A stretch of 64,000 bases of DNA from Marinobacter bohaiensis (lineage in GTDB: Bacteria; Pseudomonadota; Gammaproteobacteria; Pseudomonadales; Oleiphilaceae), in NCBI RefSeq assembly GCF_003258515.1, contig NZ_QGEH01000001.1, forward strand, positions 1,240,001 to 1,304,000. Direction: 5' to 3'. The position numbers and the translations under genes were made by a program. Under the pieces are notes generated by a model that was not told where the DNA came from, made no database searches, and saw only the letters and a program-made list of their open reading frames with translations. This document shows, in pieces, positions 1-9,151 of this stretch (its first letter is position 1; each line of letters starts with the position of its first letter).

Positions 1-115
1 CGAGCCGCTCAGTACGACGCAACTGGTGAGCTTTGCCATCATCTGGGCGGCGCTGCTGCTGTATTCCTGGTCGTCCTGGAACACGCGTCCGGTGGCGGCG
101 GCCAAGGCGACCTGA
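1..115 (+). CDS. rarD: RarD-type EamA permease, C-terminal end only
   Basis: The window opens inside this gene. The frame beginning at base 2 is open to a TGA at 113-115 and encodes a last membrane helix (LVSFAIIWAALLLYSWSSW) followed by a short basic tail. This ending is typical of RarD, a ten-helix inner-membrane transporter of the drug/metabolite (EamA) superfamily whose substrate is not firmly known. Only about 37 residues are visible, so the assignment rests on resemblance of the last helix. It is followed after about 130 bases by fetA on the same strand. Confidence 0.6.
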   Translation, partial: EPLSTTQLVSFAIIWAALLLYSWSSWNTRPVAAAKAT

Positions 116-246
116 AGGGCGCTGCGGGCGGCTGTTCCGTTCCCGGCATTCAGGGATGACCGCTGGGGTCCGGCGCTCGGGCGGCGACGGTCGCCATTGT
201 CGGTTACACTCCCGGCTGTCGTTCAGCAGAAGGCGTGCTTTCATCC

Positions 247-864
247 ATGTCGCAGTCTCCCGGCATCCTGTCGATTCAGGCGCTCTCGGTCGGTTCCCTG
301 TCTGACGTCCACCTGGACGTCCGGCCCGGTGAAGTGGTGTGTCTGTCCGGCCCGTCCGGCTCGGGCAAGAGTCGCCTGTTACGGGCGGTAGCGGACCTGG
401 AGGCCCATGGCGGCCAGGTCAGCCACGACGGCCGCTCACAGGGTTCGCTGGCGGCCCACGAGTGGCGCCGCCGGGTGATGATGGTCCCGGCCGAGAGTCA
501 GTGGTGGTTCGATCAGGTGGGCGCCCACTTCCCGGACGACCTGCCCGAGGCGGACCTGCACGCCCTCGGGTTTGACGGCGCGGTGACGGGCTGGTCCGTC
601 AGCCGCCTGTCGTCCGGCGAGCGCCAGCGGCTGGCCCTGCTGCGGGCGCTGGTCAGCGGGCCGTCGGCGATCCTGTTGGACGAACCCACCAGCAACCTGG
701 ACCCCGAACGCACCCTTGCCACGGAAGACTGGCTGCGCCGCTGCATTCACCAGCGACGCCTCTGCGCCTTGTGGGTTGCCCACGACCCCGCCCAGATTGA
801 GCGCGTTGCCGACCGACATGTCCGCGTCACGGATCATGGACTGGAGGTGGTGTCATGGGCGTGA
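247..864 (+). CDS. fetA: FetA-type ABC transporter ATPase
   Basis: ATPase subunit of a two-gene exporter of the FetAB (YbbL-YbbM) type, which in E. coli lowers cytosolic iron and protects against peroxide. It has a Walker A (GPSGSGKS), the ABC signature LSSGERQRLALLRAL, a Walker B ending ILLDEPTSNLD and a switch histidine in WVAHD. About 205 residues is the usual size for this compact family. I prefer the ATG at 247, with AGAAGG upstream, over an in-frame GTG at 235. The stop overlaps the start of the permease gene by 10 bases, so the two are translationally coupled. Confidence 0.88.
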   Translation: MSQSPGILSIQALSVGSLSDVHLDVRPGEVVCLSGPSGSGKSRLLRAVADLEAHGGQVSHDGRSQGSLAAHEWRRRVMMVPAESQWWFDQVGAHFPDDLPEADLHALGFDGAVTGWSVSRLSSGERQRLALLRALVSGPSAILLDEPTSNLDPERTLATEDWLRRCIHQRRLCALWVAHDPAQIERVADRHVRVTDHGLEVVSWA

Positions 865-1661
865 TCGATCTGGCCTGGTGGAAGCTGGCCCTGGCGGCGA
901 GCATGGTCCTGCTGCTGGCCCTGTTCACCCATCTGGGGCGCCTGGGCATGACCCGCAGCCTGGTGATCGCCGCAAGCCGTACCGTCGTGCAGCTGGCGCT
1001 GATCGGGGTCGTGCTGGAGGCGCTGTTCTCCACATCGAGCCCGGTCTGGGTGCTGCTCATGGCGATGGTCATGCTGCTGGTGGCCGGGCGCGAAGTCACG
1101 GCCCGTCAGAACCGGCGGCTCACCGGGTGGTGGGCGTTTGGTCTGGGCACTGGCGCCATGTTCGTGTCGTCCTTTGCGGTGACGGTGTTTGTCCTTACGG
1201 TGGTGATCGGTCCCGATCCCTGGTACGCGCCCCAGTACGCCATCCCCCTACTGGGCATGATCCTGGGCAACGCCATGACCGGCGTGTCGCTGTGCCTGGA
1301 GCGGCTGACCGAATCGGTCTGGCGGCAGCGGGCGGTGATCGAGGCGCGCCTGATGCTGGGCCAGACCTGGCGCGAGGCGATCGGCGATATCCGGCGCGAT
1401 GCCATGCGCAGCGGCATGATCCCGTCGATCAATGCCATGGCGGCGGCGGGGATTGTGGCCCTGCCGGGCATGATGACCGGCCAGATCCTGGCGGGCAGCT
1501 CGCCGGGTGTGGCGGTGAAGTATCAGATCCTGGTGATGTTCGCGATCAACATCGGGTCCGGGTTTGGCACGGTGATGGCCGTGTCCTGGGGCAGTCGGCG
1601 ACTGTTCGATGAGCGCGAACGCCTGCGCCTGGATCGGTTGACCCGTTCTCCGGCGCGATGA
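855..1661 (+). CDS. fetB: FetB-type ABC permease (UPF0014)
   Basis: Inner-membrane permease partner of the preceding ATPase. The 268-residue product has about seven hydrophobic segments and the family hallmark region around IPLLGMILGNAMTGVSLCLERL, followed by a cytoplasmic stretch rich in Arg and Glu (ESVWRQRAVIEARLMLG) and the conserved GMIPSINAMAAAGIVALPGMMTGQILAG block. It overlaps fetA by 10 bases, so the pair forms one transcription unit. The role as a putative iron exporter comes from the E. coli family member; no iron-responsive site was recognised upstream. Confidence 0.9.
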   Translation: MGVIDLAWWKLALAASMVLLLALFTHLGRLGMTRSLVIAASRTVVQLALIGVVLEALFSTSSPVWVLLMAMVMLLVAGREVTARQNRRLTGWWAFGLGTGAMFVSSFAVTVFVLTVVIGPDPWYAPQYAIPLLGMILGNAMTGVSLCLERLTESVWRQRAVIEARLMLGQTWREAIGDIRRDAMRSGMIPSINAMAAAGIVALPGMMTGQILAGSSPGVAVKYQILVMFAINIGSGFGTVMAVSWGSRRLFDERERLRLDRLTRSPAR

Positions 1662-1708
1662 CGTGCGCTGACCGGTGCGCTCAGGCGCCCGGTTCGGGGA
1701 AGGCGTGC

Positions 1709-1906
1709 TTAGCCAATCCGGAAACCCGGATTACGCTTGCGCAGGCAGGCGATGACTTTCTCGCGCGGGGTGGAGCTTTCGAACGCGGTGGGCAGTTCGT
1801 CGCTGCCAAACAGGTCGATCAGTTGCGCGGTATGGGGACCGTCGTGCTTGGCGATCCACAGACCGTTGCCGGTTTTCAGTTCGATACTCGATTGTACGGT
1901 ATCCAA
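1709..1906 (-). CDS. Small hypothetical protein with TTG start
   Basis: A 65-residue soluble protein with no family I recognise. The probable start is TTG at 1906, chosen because a perfect AAGGAGG lies four bases upstream. That ribosome-binding site overlaps the TAA stop of the upstream membrane-protein gene, so translation is probably coupled. The product has a basic C-terminal third (TPREKVIACLRKRNPGFRIG) and an Asp/His-containing centre. A function cannot be proposed. The strong ribosome-binding site and gene-pair layout argue that it is real. Confidence 0.5.
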   Translation of the reverse strand: MDTVQSSIELKTGNGLWIAKHDGPHTAQLIDLFGSDELPTAFESSTPREKVIACLRKRNPGFRIG

Positions 1907-1915
1907 ATGACCTCC

Positions 1916-2197
1916 TTAGTGGGGGTGTGGGTTCCAGCGGCTCATTGTCCAGAACAGCCCGGCCAGGGCGTAGGTAACGCACATCGGCAGTAGCCAGAGC
2001 TTGTGTTCGTAGGGTAGTTCGATACCCGTGGACTGCGTCAGTTCCGGCCATACCGATTCCAGGTTGACCAGGATCAGGATGGCGAGTGACGAGAGAGTGA
2101 CAAAGCCGCCGATCAGGACCGGTGCGCTGTCCGTGTGATCACGGTGCGGGCACTCGGTTGAGTCGGGTTGCGGTCCTTCCGCGGTGTATCCTTCCAT
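1916..2197 (-). CDS. Small two-helix membrane protein, hypothetical
   Basis: A 93-residue protein with a polar N-terminus rich in Glu, Asp and His (about residues 1-24), then two hydrophobic segments near residues 28-46 and 68-84, consistent with a two-pass inner-membrane protein. The ATG is preceded by GGAAGAGGGAAG. It is the first gene of a two-gene minus-strand unit, and the downstream small gene starts nine bases after its stop. No family is recognised. The upstream 250 bases hold no other gene and are relatively AT-rich, fitting a promoter. Confidence 0.55.
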   Translation of the reverse strand: MEGYTAEGPQPDSTECPHRDHTDSAPVLIGGFVTLSSLAILILVNLESVWPELTQSTGIELPYEHKLWLLPMCVTYALAGLFWTMSRWNPHPH

Positions 2198-2445
2198 GAC
2201 GTCTTCCCTCTTCCGTGAGTTTTTGCCGCAGCTAAAAAATCAGGTTCAGAATGATCAGGAATCCATACTGACGGGACTGCTTATACCCTTGGTCCTTCTC
2301 CAAGATGGGGGCATTCCATCCGAATTCAAGGGCCAGTATCCCGAAATTTGGTTGCAGTTATGTGATACGCAATCTCCAATCCATTGGATCACTGTCACCA
2401 ACATGGGCGTTGAGCCGCCATCAACGGTGGCCACAGCCGGCTTCT

Positions 2446-2952
2446 TCAGAACCGGAACCCCTCATCCGCCTGGCGTTGCTCGACGCGGATGCCCTGCCGT
2501 TCCAGCAGGCCCACCAGGGCGTGGGTGTCGTCCATGTTGAGAAACGGCGCCAGGCCGATTTCCAGTTCCCGGTGCATCAGGAAAAGCCGCGGTGGAGTCC
2601 AGGGATGCCGCGCCGCCACCAGGTGAATCCGGGTGTCCCGGCGTGGCAGCTGCCACTCGGCCAGCTTGCGTTGCCGCCCTCGTTCCAGGCACAGGGTATC
2701 GGCATCGATCGACAGCACCTCGCAACGCTGGCACTCGCGACAGGTGGTGTAGATGGCCCAGGCCAGGGCGCTCAACTCAAGGCCGGCGAACGGCAGGATC
2801 AGCCACGCGCCGGCCCAGGCCATGCCCCCGGCGATCAGCACCGAGACCACGAGCAGTGCGAACCAGACCCGCAGATTGCCGCGCCAGCTGAGAGAACGAT
2901 TGGGTGTCAACAGCAGGCTTGTACCGCCACTCCGTTGTAGCCGCTGGACCAT
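2446..2952 (-). CDS. DUF2244 family membrane protein
   Basis: 168 residues matching the DUF2244 layout: a short basic N-terminus containing LTPNRSLSWRGNLRVWF, two adjacent membrane helices at about residues 30-70, a Cys-containing turn (CRECQRCE), then a soluble C-terminal half of beta character with the typical PRLFLMHRELEIGLAPFLN segment. The ATG at 2952 has GGGAG eight bases upstream. The open frame continues further upstream, but those residues do not resemble the family. The cellular role of DUF2244 is unknown. It lies downstream of the ybaK-type gene, separated by a strong hairpin. Confidence 0.82.
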   Translation of the reverse strand: MVQRLQRSGGTSLLLTPNRSLSWRGNLRVWFALLVVSVLIAGGMAWAGAWLILPFAGLELSALAWAIYTTCRECQRCEVLSIDADTLCLERGRQRKLAEWQLPRRDTRIHLVAARHPWTPPRLFLMHRELEIGLAPFLNMDDTHALVGLLERQGIRVEQRQADEGFRF

Positions 2953-3054
2953 CGCAATACTCCCACGTGCCCACAACCGGGCGCCGCTTCCGGCATCGGT
3001 TGGCTTTTCAGTATAGAAGCGATCCGGAGGGTGGCCAAAAAATGACCTGTTATG

Positions 3055-3085
3055 GGCGGGCCGGCGTTGCAGGTGCCGGCCCGCC
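3055..3085 (-). terminator. Strong GC hairpin, probable terminator of the YbaK-type gene
   Basis: An 11-bp perfect inverted repeat (GGCGGGCCGGC at 3055-3065 and GCCGGCCCGCC at 3075-3085) with a 9-base loop lies 12 bases after the stop of the minus-strand YbaK-like gene. On the minus strand it is followed, 12 bases later, by a run of six T. The spacing to the T-run is longer than classical, so read-through into the DUF2244 gene is possible. Confidence 0.55.
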
Positions 3086-3097
3086 ATGGGGGACGGA

Positions 3098-3553
3098 TCA
3101 GAAGTGCAGGACCTGCGGCTGCACCAGCCGGTCGTAGTCCTGATAACGCATCTGCATGACCTCGTCATGGCTGCCGGCGTTGAAGGAGATACGATCGTCC
3201 TCACGCAGGTGCTCGCTGACGAACACGTCCATGTTGTAGAGGTTGCCGAAAGGCGGCATTGCACCGAGCTCGCAGTCCGGAAACGCCTGGCGGATGTCGT
3301 CTTCGTCGGCCAGCTCCACGTCCTGGGAGCCCATGGAACGGCGCAGTTCGTCCAGGTGGACCCGGTCGGTGGACGGCAGGACCGTCATGAACAGGCGTCC
3401 GTTGGACTTGACGACCACGGTCTTGGCGAATTCGCGACCCCGGACGTGCGCCGCCTGGGCGGTCCGTGAAGCGTCGACGGTGGGTTCGTGCAATGCGGTC
3501 TGGTAGGTGACAGCGTTGCTGTCGAGATACTGCCGGAGTTTTTGACTGATCAT
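3098..3553 (-). CDS. YbaK/EbsC-domain aminoacyl-tRNA deacylase
   Basis: A 151-residue single-domain protein of the YbaK/ProX editing family, which hydrolyses mischarged aminoacyl-tRNA in trans. Visible family features are the early HEPTVDAS region, the GREFAKTVVVKSNGRLFMTVLP strand with its conserved lysine, and the GAMPPFGN loop that lines the substrate pocket. The ATG at 3553 is preceded by GGGAGG at good spacing; a GTG further upstream is less likely. The exact tRNA substrate (Cys-tRNA-Pro, Ala-tRNA-Pro or other) cannot be read from sequence. Confidence 0.85.
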   Translation of the reverse strand: MISQKLRQYLDSNAVTYQTALHEPTVDASRTAQAAHVRGREFAKTVVVKSNGRLFMTVLPSTDRVHLDELRRSMGSQDVELADEDDIRQAFPDCELGAMPPFGNLYNMDVFVSEHLREDDRISFNAGSHDEVMQMRYQDYDRLVQPQVLHF

Positions 3554-3797
3554 GGCGTTGACCTCCCTCACCGAAGTGAAAGTCCCATGATGGCTTGCCC
3601 TTTCAGTTTAACACGGCTGGAGCCGGCCGGCGGAAGAGGTGCGCATGGGCCGTGCGCTTGCCGGTATACCGGGTAACGCCGGTCACAAATGGAAATTGAA
3701 CCGGGGGTACAGGCGTATTACTGTTGGCACTGACGACCCATTCGACGTTGGATCGGCACGTGCACCAAGGGCCCGATTCGCGTATTCCGGTAACCCC

Positions 3798-4697
3798 ATG
3801 TCCACAGACACCATGACCTCACAAAACAGCCATTCCCAGAAACTGCTGCTGTTCGGCCTGTCCGGGCAGAAATCCTTCGCTATCGGCACCCTTAAGATCC
3901 GGGAGATCATGCCGTTTCCCCGGTTGACCAAGCTGCCGCACAGCCACCCTTCGGTGATCGGGACCACCACTTTCCGCGGTTCGGCGGTGCCGGTGATCGA
4001 CATGGGCGCCGCGGTGGGTTATCCGCCGCTGTCCCGTGAAGAGCTGGCGCAAAGCTCGGTGATCGTCACCGACATCCAGCGCAAGGAGATCGGTTTCGTC
4101 GTGCGCTCAGTGCGCCAGATCATCGAAGCCGACTGGAAGGCGGTCAAGGCGCCGCCCAAGGCGCTGGGCAAGCAGGCCTTCGTGACCGGTCTGCTGGATC
4201 TGGAGGGCGAGGTCATCCAGCTGCTGGACGTGGAGCTGCTGCTGGCGCTGGTGTATCCCAGTGCCGTGGACACCGGCGAGGTGGTGCTTACGGACGTGCA
4301 GCGGGAAACCCTCAAAGGGCTCCGCATCCTGCTGGTGGACGATTCCCAGGTGGCGCGCAAGCAGCTTTCCGACGTGCTGGACAGCAAGGAGATTCCCTAC
4401 CAGGTGACCACCAGCGGCGACGACGCCCGACAGATCATCCTGGAGGCGGCGGCCAGTAACCGATCCATCGACGTGCTGGTGAGCGACATCGAGATGCCGG
4501 GGCTGGACGGTTACGAGCTGGCTTTCCAGGTGCGTGACAACGCCACCATCCAGCAACCGTATATCATCCTCCATACGTCCCTGAACAGCGAGATGAGCGT
4601 CAGCTACGCCAATCAGGTCGGCGCCAACGAAGCGCTGACCAAGTTCGACGCCAACGAACTGCTGCAGGCCATGCTGCGGGGAGCGCAAAGCCGCTGA
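3798..4697 (+). CDS. cheV: Chemotaxis coupling protein CheV
   Basis: 299 residues with an N-terminal CheW-like coupling domain (about residues 10-165, including the FAIGTLKIREIMPFP and RGSAVPVIDMG strands) and a C-terminal receiver domain (about 175-299) with the acidic pair in VDDSQ, the phospho-acceptor D230 in VSDIEMPG and the conserved lysine near the end (LTKFD). CheV couples chemoreceptors to CheA and is tuned by phosphorylation. The gene stands alone here, which is common for cheV paralogues. The ATG at 3798 is where family similarity begins; the frame is open further upstream, but that stretch looks non-coding. Confidence 0.92.
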   Translation: MSTDTMTSQNSHSQKLLLFGLSGQKSFAIGTLKIREIMPFPRLTKLPHSHPSVIGTTTFRGSAVPVIDMGAAVGYPPLSREELAQSSVIVTDIQRKEIGFVVRSVRQIIEADWKAVKAPPKALGKQAFVTGLLDLEGEVIQLLDVELLLALVYPSAVDTGEVVLTDVQRETLKGLRILLVDDSQVARKQLSDVLDSKEIPYQVTTSGDDARQIILEAAASNRSIDVLVSDIEMPGLDGYELAFQVRDNATIQQPYIILHTSLNSEMSVSYANQVGANEALTKFDANELLQAMLRGAQSR

Positions 4698-4820
4698 GCG
4701 CCTGCCGCCGTCTTGACGCTCCGGGGCCCGTTACCTATACAGATTGAACAGATAACTCATTAACAGGCTGTCTGTTCGGGAGTGTGGGTCAGGGATCGCT
4801 CCGGTAGTACGCCCGGCATT

Positions 4821-4842
4821 CGGCGACTTGAGGAAGTCGCCG
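4821..4842 (+). promoter_or_regulatory. Perfect hairpin in the betT leader
   Basis: A 9-bp perfect inverted repeat (CGGCGACTT, loop GAGG, AAGTCGCCG) ends 20 bases before the betT start codon. There is no T-run after it, so it is not a standard terminator. It may be a leader structure or a repressor site. Confidence 0.4.
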
Positions 4843-4862
4843 GGCAGCGTTGAGGGCGGCGT

Positions 4863-6947
4863 ATGGCGGACACGGGGCAGTCGCAATCATCGGAAGACGG
4901 ACCGCATGAGCCAGAGGTCCGCGATCGCCTGAACCGGGTGGTTTTCTACGGCTCGGTCATCGGCATTGTCGGCTTCGCCTTGCTGACCATGCTCTTTACG
5001 GAATCGGCCAGCGCCGTGATCAATCAGGTGCTGGGCTGGATCTCCAGCAGTTTCGGCTGGTTTTACTTCCTCGCGGTGGTGGTCTACCTGGTCTTTGTGA
5101 TCGGCATCGGACTGTCCCGCTACGGCAAGCTGCGCCTGGGGCCGGCCCATTCCAAACCGGATTTCAACGTGGTGACCTGGGCGGCGATGCTGTTCTCGGC
5201 GGGCATCGGTATCGACCTGCTGTTTTTCTGCATTGCCGAACCGGTGACCCAGTTCCTGGCGCCGCCCACCGCCCAGCCCGACCAGGTGGCCGCCGCCCGC
5301 CACGCGATGCAGCTGACGTTCTTCCACTGGGGCCTGTCCGGCTGGGGCGTCTACACGCTGGTGGGCATGGCGCTGGCGTTTTTCAGCTACCGTCACGGGC
5401 TGCCGTTGACCATCCGCTCCACCCTGTATCCCATCTTCGGACGACGCATTCACGGACCCATTGGCCACGCCGTGGACATTGCGGCCGTCCTTGGAACGGT
5501 ATTCGGAATCGCCACCAGCCTGGGGATCGGCATCATTCAGCTCAATTTCGGCCTCAACTACATGTTCGGCATTTCCGAAAGCACGCTGACCCAGTCGATC
5601 CTGGCGATCCTGATCGTCATTTTCGCGACTATTTCGGCGGTGACGGGTGTCGACAAGGGCATTCGCCGGCTGTCTGAGTTCAATATGGCGCTGGCACTGC
5701 TGTTGATGCTGTTCGTGCTGTTCACCGGCAAGACGGTGTTCCTGCTCAACGCGCTGGTGATGAACATCGGCGATTACCTGTCCGACTTCGTGAGCCTGTC
5801 GATGGACACCTACGCCTTCGATCCGCCCACTGACTGGCTCAACGCCTGGACCGTGTTCTTCTGGGCCTGGTGGATTGCCTGGGGGCCCTTCGTGGGGCTG
5901 TTCCTGGCGCGCATCTCGCGGGGCCGGACCATTCGCCAGTTCGTCGCCGGCACCCTGATCCTGCCGCTGACCTTCATGATGGCGTGGATGTCGATCATGG
6001 GGAACAGCGCCATCGACCTGGTGATCAACGACGCCGGCGTCGCGGAGTTCGGGCAGCGGGCCATGGAAAGTCCCGGCTCCTCGATCTACCTGTTCATGGA
6101 AAGCTATCCCTGGGTCAGCTTTACCACCATTGTGGTGACCATCCTGGCGGTGGTGTTCTTCGTCACCTCCGGCGACTCCGGGTCGCTGGTGCTGTCCAAC
6201 CTGACCTCCATTCTCCGTGATCCGAACCACGACGCCCCGTCCTGGATGCGGATCCTGTGGGCGGCGGTGATCGGTGTGCTGACGCTGGCGCTGCTGATGG
6301 CCGGTGGCCTGTCGGCCCTGCAGAGTACGGTGGTGATCATGGGGCTGCCGTTCGCCTTCGTGTTGTTCCTGATGATCGTCGGCGTGTTCAAGGCGTTGCG
6401 ACTGGAAGGGCTGAAGGAGGACAGCCACCTGGTCAGCATGTCCGGCTACCTGTCCGGAAGGGTGGTGTCGACCGAGCAGAAGGGCACACTCAACTGGCGC
6501 CAGCGGTTGTCCCGCAGTGTCAGCTTTCCGAGTCACGCCGATGTCCGTAAGTTCCTGGATGAAACCGCACAGCCCGCCATGGACGACTTTGCCCGGGTGC
6601 TGGGGGAAAAGGGATTCACGGTCGGCGTGGACAGTGGGGAAGGGGATCAGGAGCACGTCGGTCTGGTGGTTGACCTGGGCGGCGAGCAGAACTTCACCTA
6701 TCAGGTGTGGCCCCGCAAATGCCTGATGCCAGCCTTTTCCATCCGGGCCACGCGCGGCGACACGCACTACTACCGGGCGGAAGTGCACATCGGCGAGGGC
6801 GGACAGGGCTATGACCTGTTCGGATATAGCCAGGAACAGGTGATCGCCGACATCCTCGACCAGTACGAGCGGCATCTTCTTTTCCTGCATACGCAGCGCG
6901 AATTGCCCGGCGGTGATACCATCATGCCCGACAGTCATACGCAGTAG
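4863..6947 (+). CDS. betT: BetT-type choline transporter (BCCT family)
   Basis: A 694-residue BCCT-family symporter with about twelve membrane helices (residues 30-520) and a long cytoplasmic C-terminal domain (about 525-694) of the kind that makes BetT osmotically responsive. The glycine-rich SAGIGIDLLFFCIAEPV helix and the tryptophan-rich TVFFWAWWIAWGPFVGLFLARISRGR segment are classic choline-transporter signatures. It precedes betA by 24 bases on the same strand, so uptake and oxidation of choline to the osmoprotectant glycine betaine are probably co-expressed. betB and the repressor gene betI are not in the window. Confidence 0.93.
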   Translation: MADTGQSQSSEDGPHEPEVRDRLNRVVFYGSVIGIVGFALLTMLFTESASAVINQVLGWISSSFGWFYFLAVVVYLVFVIGIGLSRYGKLRLGPAHSKPDFNVVTWAAMLFSAGIGIDLLFFCIAEPVTQFLAPPTAQPDQVAAARHAMQLTFFHWGLSGWGVYTLVGMALAFFSYRHGLPLTIRSTLYPIFGRRIHGPIGHAVDIAAVLGTVFGIATSLGIGIIQLNFGLNYMFGISESTLTQSILAILIVIFATISAVTGVDKGIRRLSEFNMALALLLMLFVLFTGKTVFLLNALVMNIGDYLSDFVSLSMDTYAFDPPTDWLNAWTVFFWAWWIAWGPFVGLFLARISRGRTIRQFVAGTLILPLTFMMAWMSIMGNSAIDLVINDAGVAEFGQRAMESPGSSIYLFMESYPWVSFTTIVVTILAVVFFVTSGDSGSLVLSNLTSILRDPNHDAPSWMRILWAAVIGVLTLALLMAGGLSALQSTVVIMGLPFAFVLFLMIVGVFKALRLEGLKEDSHLVSMSGYLSGRVVSTEQKGTLNWRQRLSRSVSFPSHADVRKFLDETAQPAMDDFARVLGEKGFTVGVDSGEGDQEHVGLVVDLGGEQNFTYQVWPRKCLMPAFSIRATRGDTHYYRAEVHIGEGGQGYDLFGYSQEQVIADILDQYERHLLFLHTQRELPGGDTIMPDSHTQ

Positions 6948-6971
6948 GGCATTGGGGGGAGCCAGTCCAGA

Positions 6972-8657
6972 ATGAGTCAGCAAGATTTTGATGCAACGTT
7001 CGATTACGTCGTGGTCGGTGCCGGGTCCGCCGGTTCGGTCCTGGCCGATCGCCTGAGCGCGGACGGCAGCAACCAGGTGTTGGTGCTGGAATACGGCGGC
7101 CGCGACAATTCCATTTTCATCCAGATGCCCACAGCCCTCTCGATTCCCCTGAACAAGCCGAAATTCGACTGGGAGTTCTACACCGAACCCGAGCCGGGCC
7201 TGAACGGCCGTCGCCTGCATCAGGCGCGCGGCAAGGTGATCGGCGGCTCGTCGTCCATCAACGGCATGGCCTACGTGCGTGGGTGCGCGGGGGACTTTGA
7301 AGAGTGGGAAACGCTTGGCGCCCGGGGCTGGGGTTACCGCGACGTGCTGCCGTATTTCCGGCGCGCGGAGGATTGCCTCTACGGTGAAGACGACTACCGG
7401 TCCACGGGCGGCCCGGTCGGCGTCTGCAACGGCAACAACATGAAGAACCCGCTCTACCGTGCCTTCATCGAAGCCGGCAAGCAGGCGGGTTACGGCGAAA
7501 CCAGCGACTACAATGGCTATCGCCAGGAAGGTTTCTGCCGCATGGACATGTCGGTGCGCAACGGCGTGCGCAGTTCCACCGCCAACGCGTACCTCAAGCC
7601 GGCGCTCAACCGCTCCAACCTCAAGCTGGAAATGCGCGCCCTGACCACGCGTATTCTGCTGGACGGCAAAAAAGCGGTGGGCGTGGAATACGAGCAGGGC
7701 GGTCGCACCGTGAAGGTGGCGGCGCGCAAGGAAGTGATCCTGTCAGCCAGCGCTTTCAATTCGCCCAAGCTGCTGATGCTTTCCGGCATCGGGCCGGCCG
7801 ATCACCTGCAGGAAATGGGCATCGACGTGGTGCACAACCTGCCGGGTGTGGGCGAGAACCTGCACGATCACCTGGAGGTCTGGATCCAGCAGGCCTGCAC
7901 CCAGAAGATCACCCTCAATGGCTGGCTGAACCCGTTCGGCCAGGCGTGGATCGGCGCGCGCTGGATCCTGTCCAAATCCGGACTGGGCGCCACCAACCAC
8001 TTCGAGTCCAACGGCTACATCCGCAGTCGCGCCGGGCTCAAGTATCCGGACCTGCAATACCACTTCCTGGCCGGCGCTGTGGCCTACGACGGTTCCGCAT
8101 CGGCCGAGGGCCATGGTTTCCAGGCTCATCTGGGTGCCAACAAGCCCAAGAGCCGGGGTCGGGTGCGCCTGCGCTCCAGCGATCCGGAAGCGCCGCCCAG
8201 CATGTTTTTCAACTACCTCAGCGACGAGGACGACCGCCGCACCTACCGCGACGGTATCCGCCTGACCCGGGAGATCTTCGGTCAGCCGGCGTTCGATCCC
8301 TATCGCGGCAAGGAACTGATGCCCGGTGACGACGTCCAGAGCGACGACGAGCTGGACAACTGGGTGGCGGACAATGCGGAAACCGCCTATCACCCCTGTG
8401 GCAGTTGTCGCATGGGCGAAGACGACATGGCGGTGGTGGATTCCGAATGCCGCGTACACGGCATGGAAAACCTGCGGGTGGTGGATTCCTCCATCATGCC
8501 AGCGGTCACCAACGGCAACATCAACGCGCCCACCATCATGATCGGCGAGCGCGGCGCGGACCTGATCCTGGGCCGCAAGCTGCCCCCGGCCGAGGTGGAA
8601 TCCTTCGCGCCGGAGAACTGGTCAACCAGCCAGCGTGAAGGCAGCGCCAGCCGGTAA
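6972..8657 (+). CDS. betA: Choline dehydrogenase (GMC oxidoreductase)
   Basis: 561 residues, the usual BetA length. The N-terminus carries the FAD-binding [17 protein letters not shown] motif. The GMC signatures [14 protein letters not shown] (around residue 92) and [16 protein letters not shown] (around 258) follow, and the C-terminal block contains the active-site region [10 protein letters not shown] and [18 protein letters not shown]. It oxidises choline to betaine aldehyde at the inner membrane with quinone as acceptor. Its place 24 bases after betT supports this over other GMC alcohol dehydrogenases. The start ATG at 6972 follows a GGGGGGAG stretch. Confidence 0.93.
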   Translation: MSQQDFDATFDYVVVGAGSAGSVLADRLSADGSNQVLVLEYGGRDNSIFIQMPTALSIPLNKPKFDWEFYTEPEPGLNGRRLHQARGKVIGGSSSINGMAYVRGCAGDFEEWETLGARGWGYRDVLPYFRRAEDCLYGEDDYRSTGGPVGVCNGNNMKNPLYRAFIEAGKQAGYGETSDYNGYRQEGFCRMDMSVRNGVRSSTANAYLKPALNRSNLKLEMRALTTRILLDGKKAVGVEYEQGGRTVKVAARKEVILSASAFNSPKLLMLSGIGPADHLQEMGIDVVHNLPGVGENLHDHLEVWIQQACTQKITLNGWLNPFGQAWIGARWILSKSGLGATNHFESNGYIRSRAGLKYPDLQYHFLAGAVAYDGSASAEGHGFQAHLGANKPKSRGRVRLRSSDPEAPPSMFFNYLSDEDDRRTYRDGIRLTREIFGQPAFDPYRGKELMPGDDVQSDDELDNWVADNAETAYHPCGSCRMGEDDMAVVDSECRVHGMENLRVVDSSIMPAVTNGNINAPTIMIGERGADLILGRKLPPAEVESFAPENWSTSQREGSASR

Positions 8658-8701
8658 CGAGACGGCTGGACACGCCGTGATCGCGTTCGCGGGGCCCGGG
8701 C

Positions 8702-8992
8702 CTATAAGCGGACGCGCATCTCGGTGACGCTGTCCGGCGTCATGCCAATCATCTCGTCGGTGCCTGCCGGCGGGATGATCTCTGTCTGCTGGATCTTGAA
8801 GCCGTGGAAGGCTTCCCGCACTTCGCAGCTGCTGGTAAACAGCACCGGCCGCTGATCCTTGCCCGCCAGAATGAAACCATCGTCCCCGATATAGAAGCGC
8901 GCCATGTAGTAGCGACCCTCCATGGAGACGACTTCCAGCAGGTCGATGTGAGTGTCCGGTCTGAGTCTGGCTTCCGCCATGGTGATGTTCAT
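8702..8992 (-). CDS. DUF6482-like small protein
   Basis: A 96-residue soluble protein that converges on betA. It contains alternating beta strands (EGRYYMARFYIGDDGFILAG) and a conserved-looking ending with TDEMIGM, which resembles the DUF6482 family of marine gammaproteobacteria; I hold that name with moderate confidence. The ATG at 8992 is supported by GGAGAG six bases upstream; the longer open frame upstream lacks support. Nothing in it indicates a catalytic function. Confidence 0.6.
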   Translation of the reverse strand: MNITMAEARLRPDTHIDLLEVVSMEGRYYMARFYIGDDGFILAGKDQRPVLFTSSCEVREAFHGFKIQQTEIIPPAGTDEMIGMTPDSVTEMRVRL

Positions 8993-9151
8993 GTCCGCTC
9001 TCCTCTGTCCGATGCGCCGGGCCGGAATACCTGCTGGTGATACGACGATATACGCTGGCCGTCGCGGACGGGATGGGTGCCTGTGGTTGTTTTTTGCACA
9101 TTTCAGCATAGGCCTGTCAGGCGGCGGAGGACAATGATTTTTCGCAGTGGC

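Noticed and set aside
2184-2540. 118-codon plus-strand open frame
   Set aside because: It overlaps the start of the minus-strand membrane gene and the end of the DUF2244 gene and has no protein-like features.
4740-4790. Possible BetI operator before betT (ATTGAAC half-site)
   Set aside because: Only one half of the known inverted repeat is visible, so it was not listed as a feature.
4887-7220. 777-codon open frame on the minus strand
   Set aside because: It lies wholly opposite betT and the start of betA, is rich in His/Gln/Arg as expected for antisense of GC-rich coding DNA, and has no recognisable domain.
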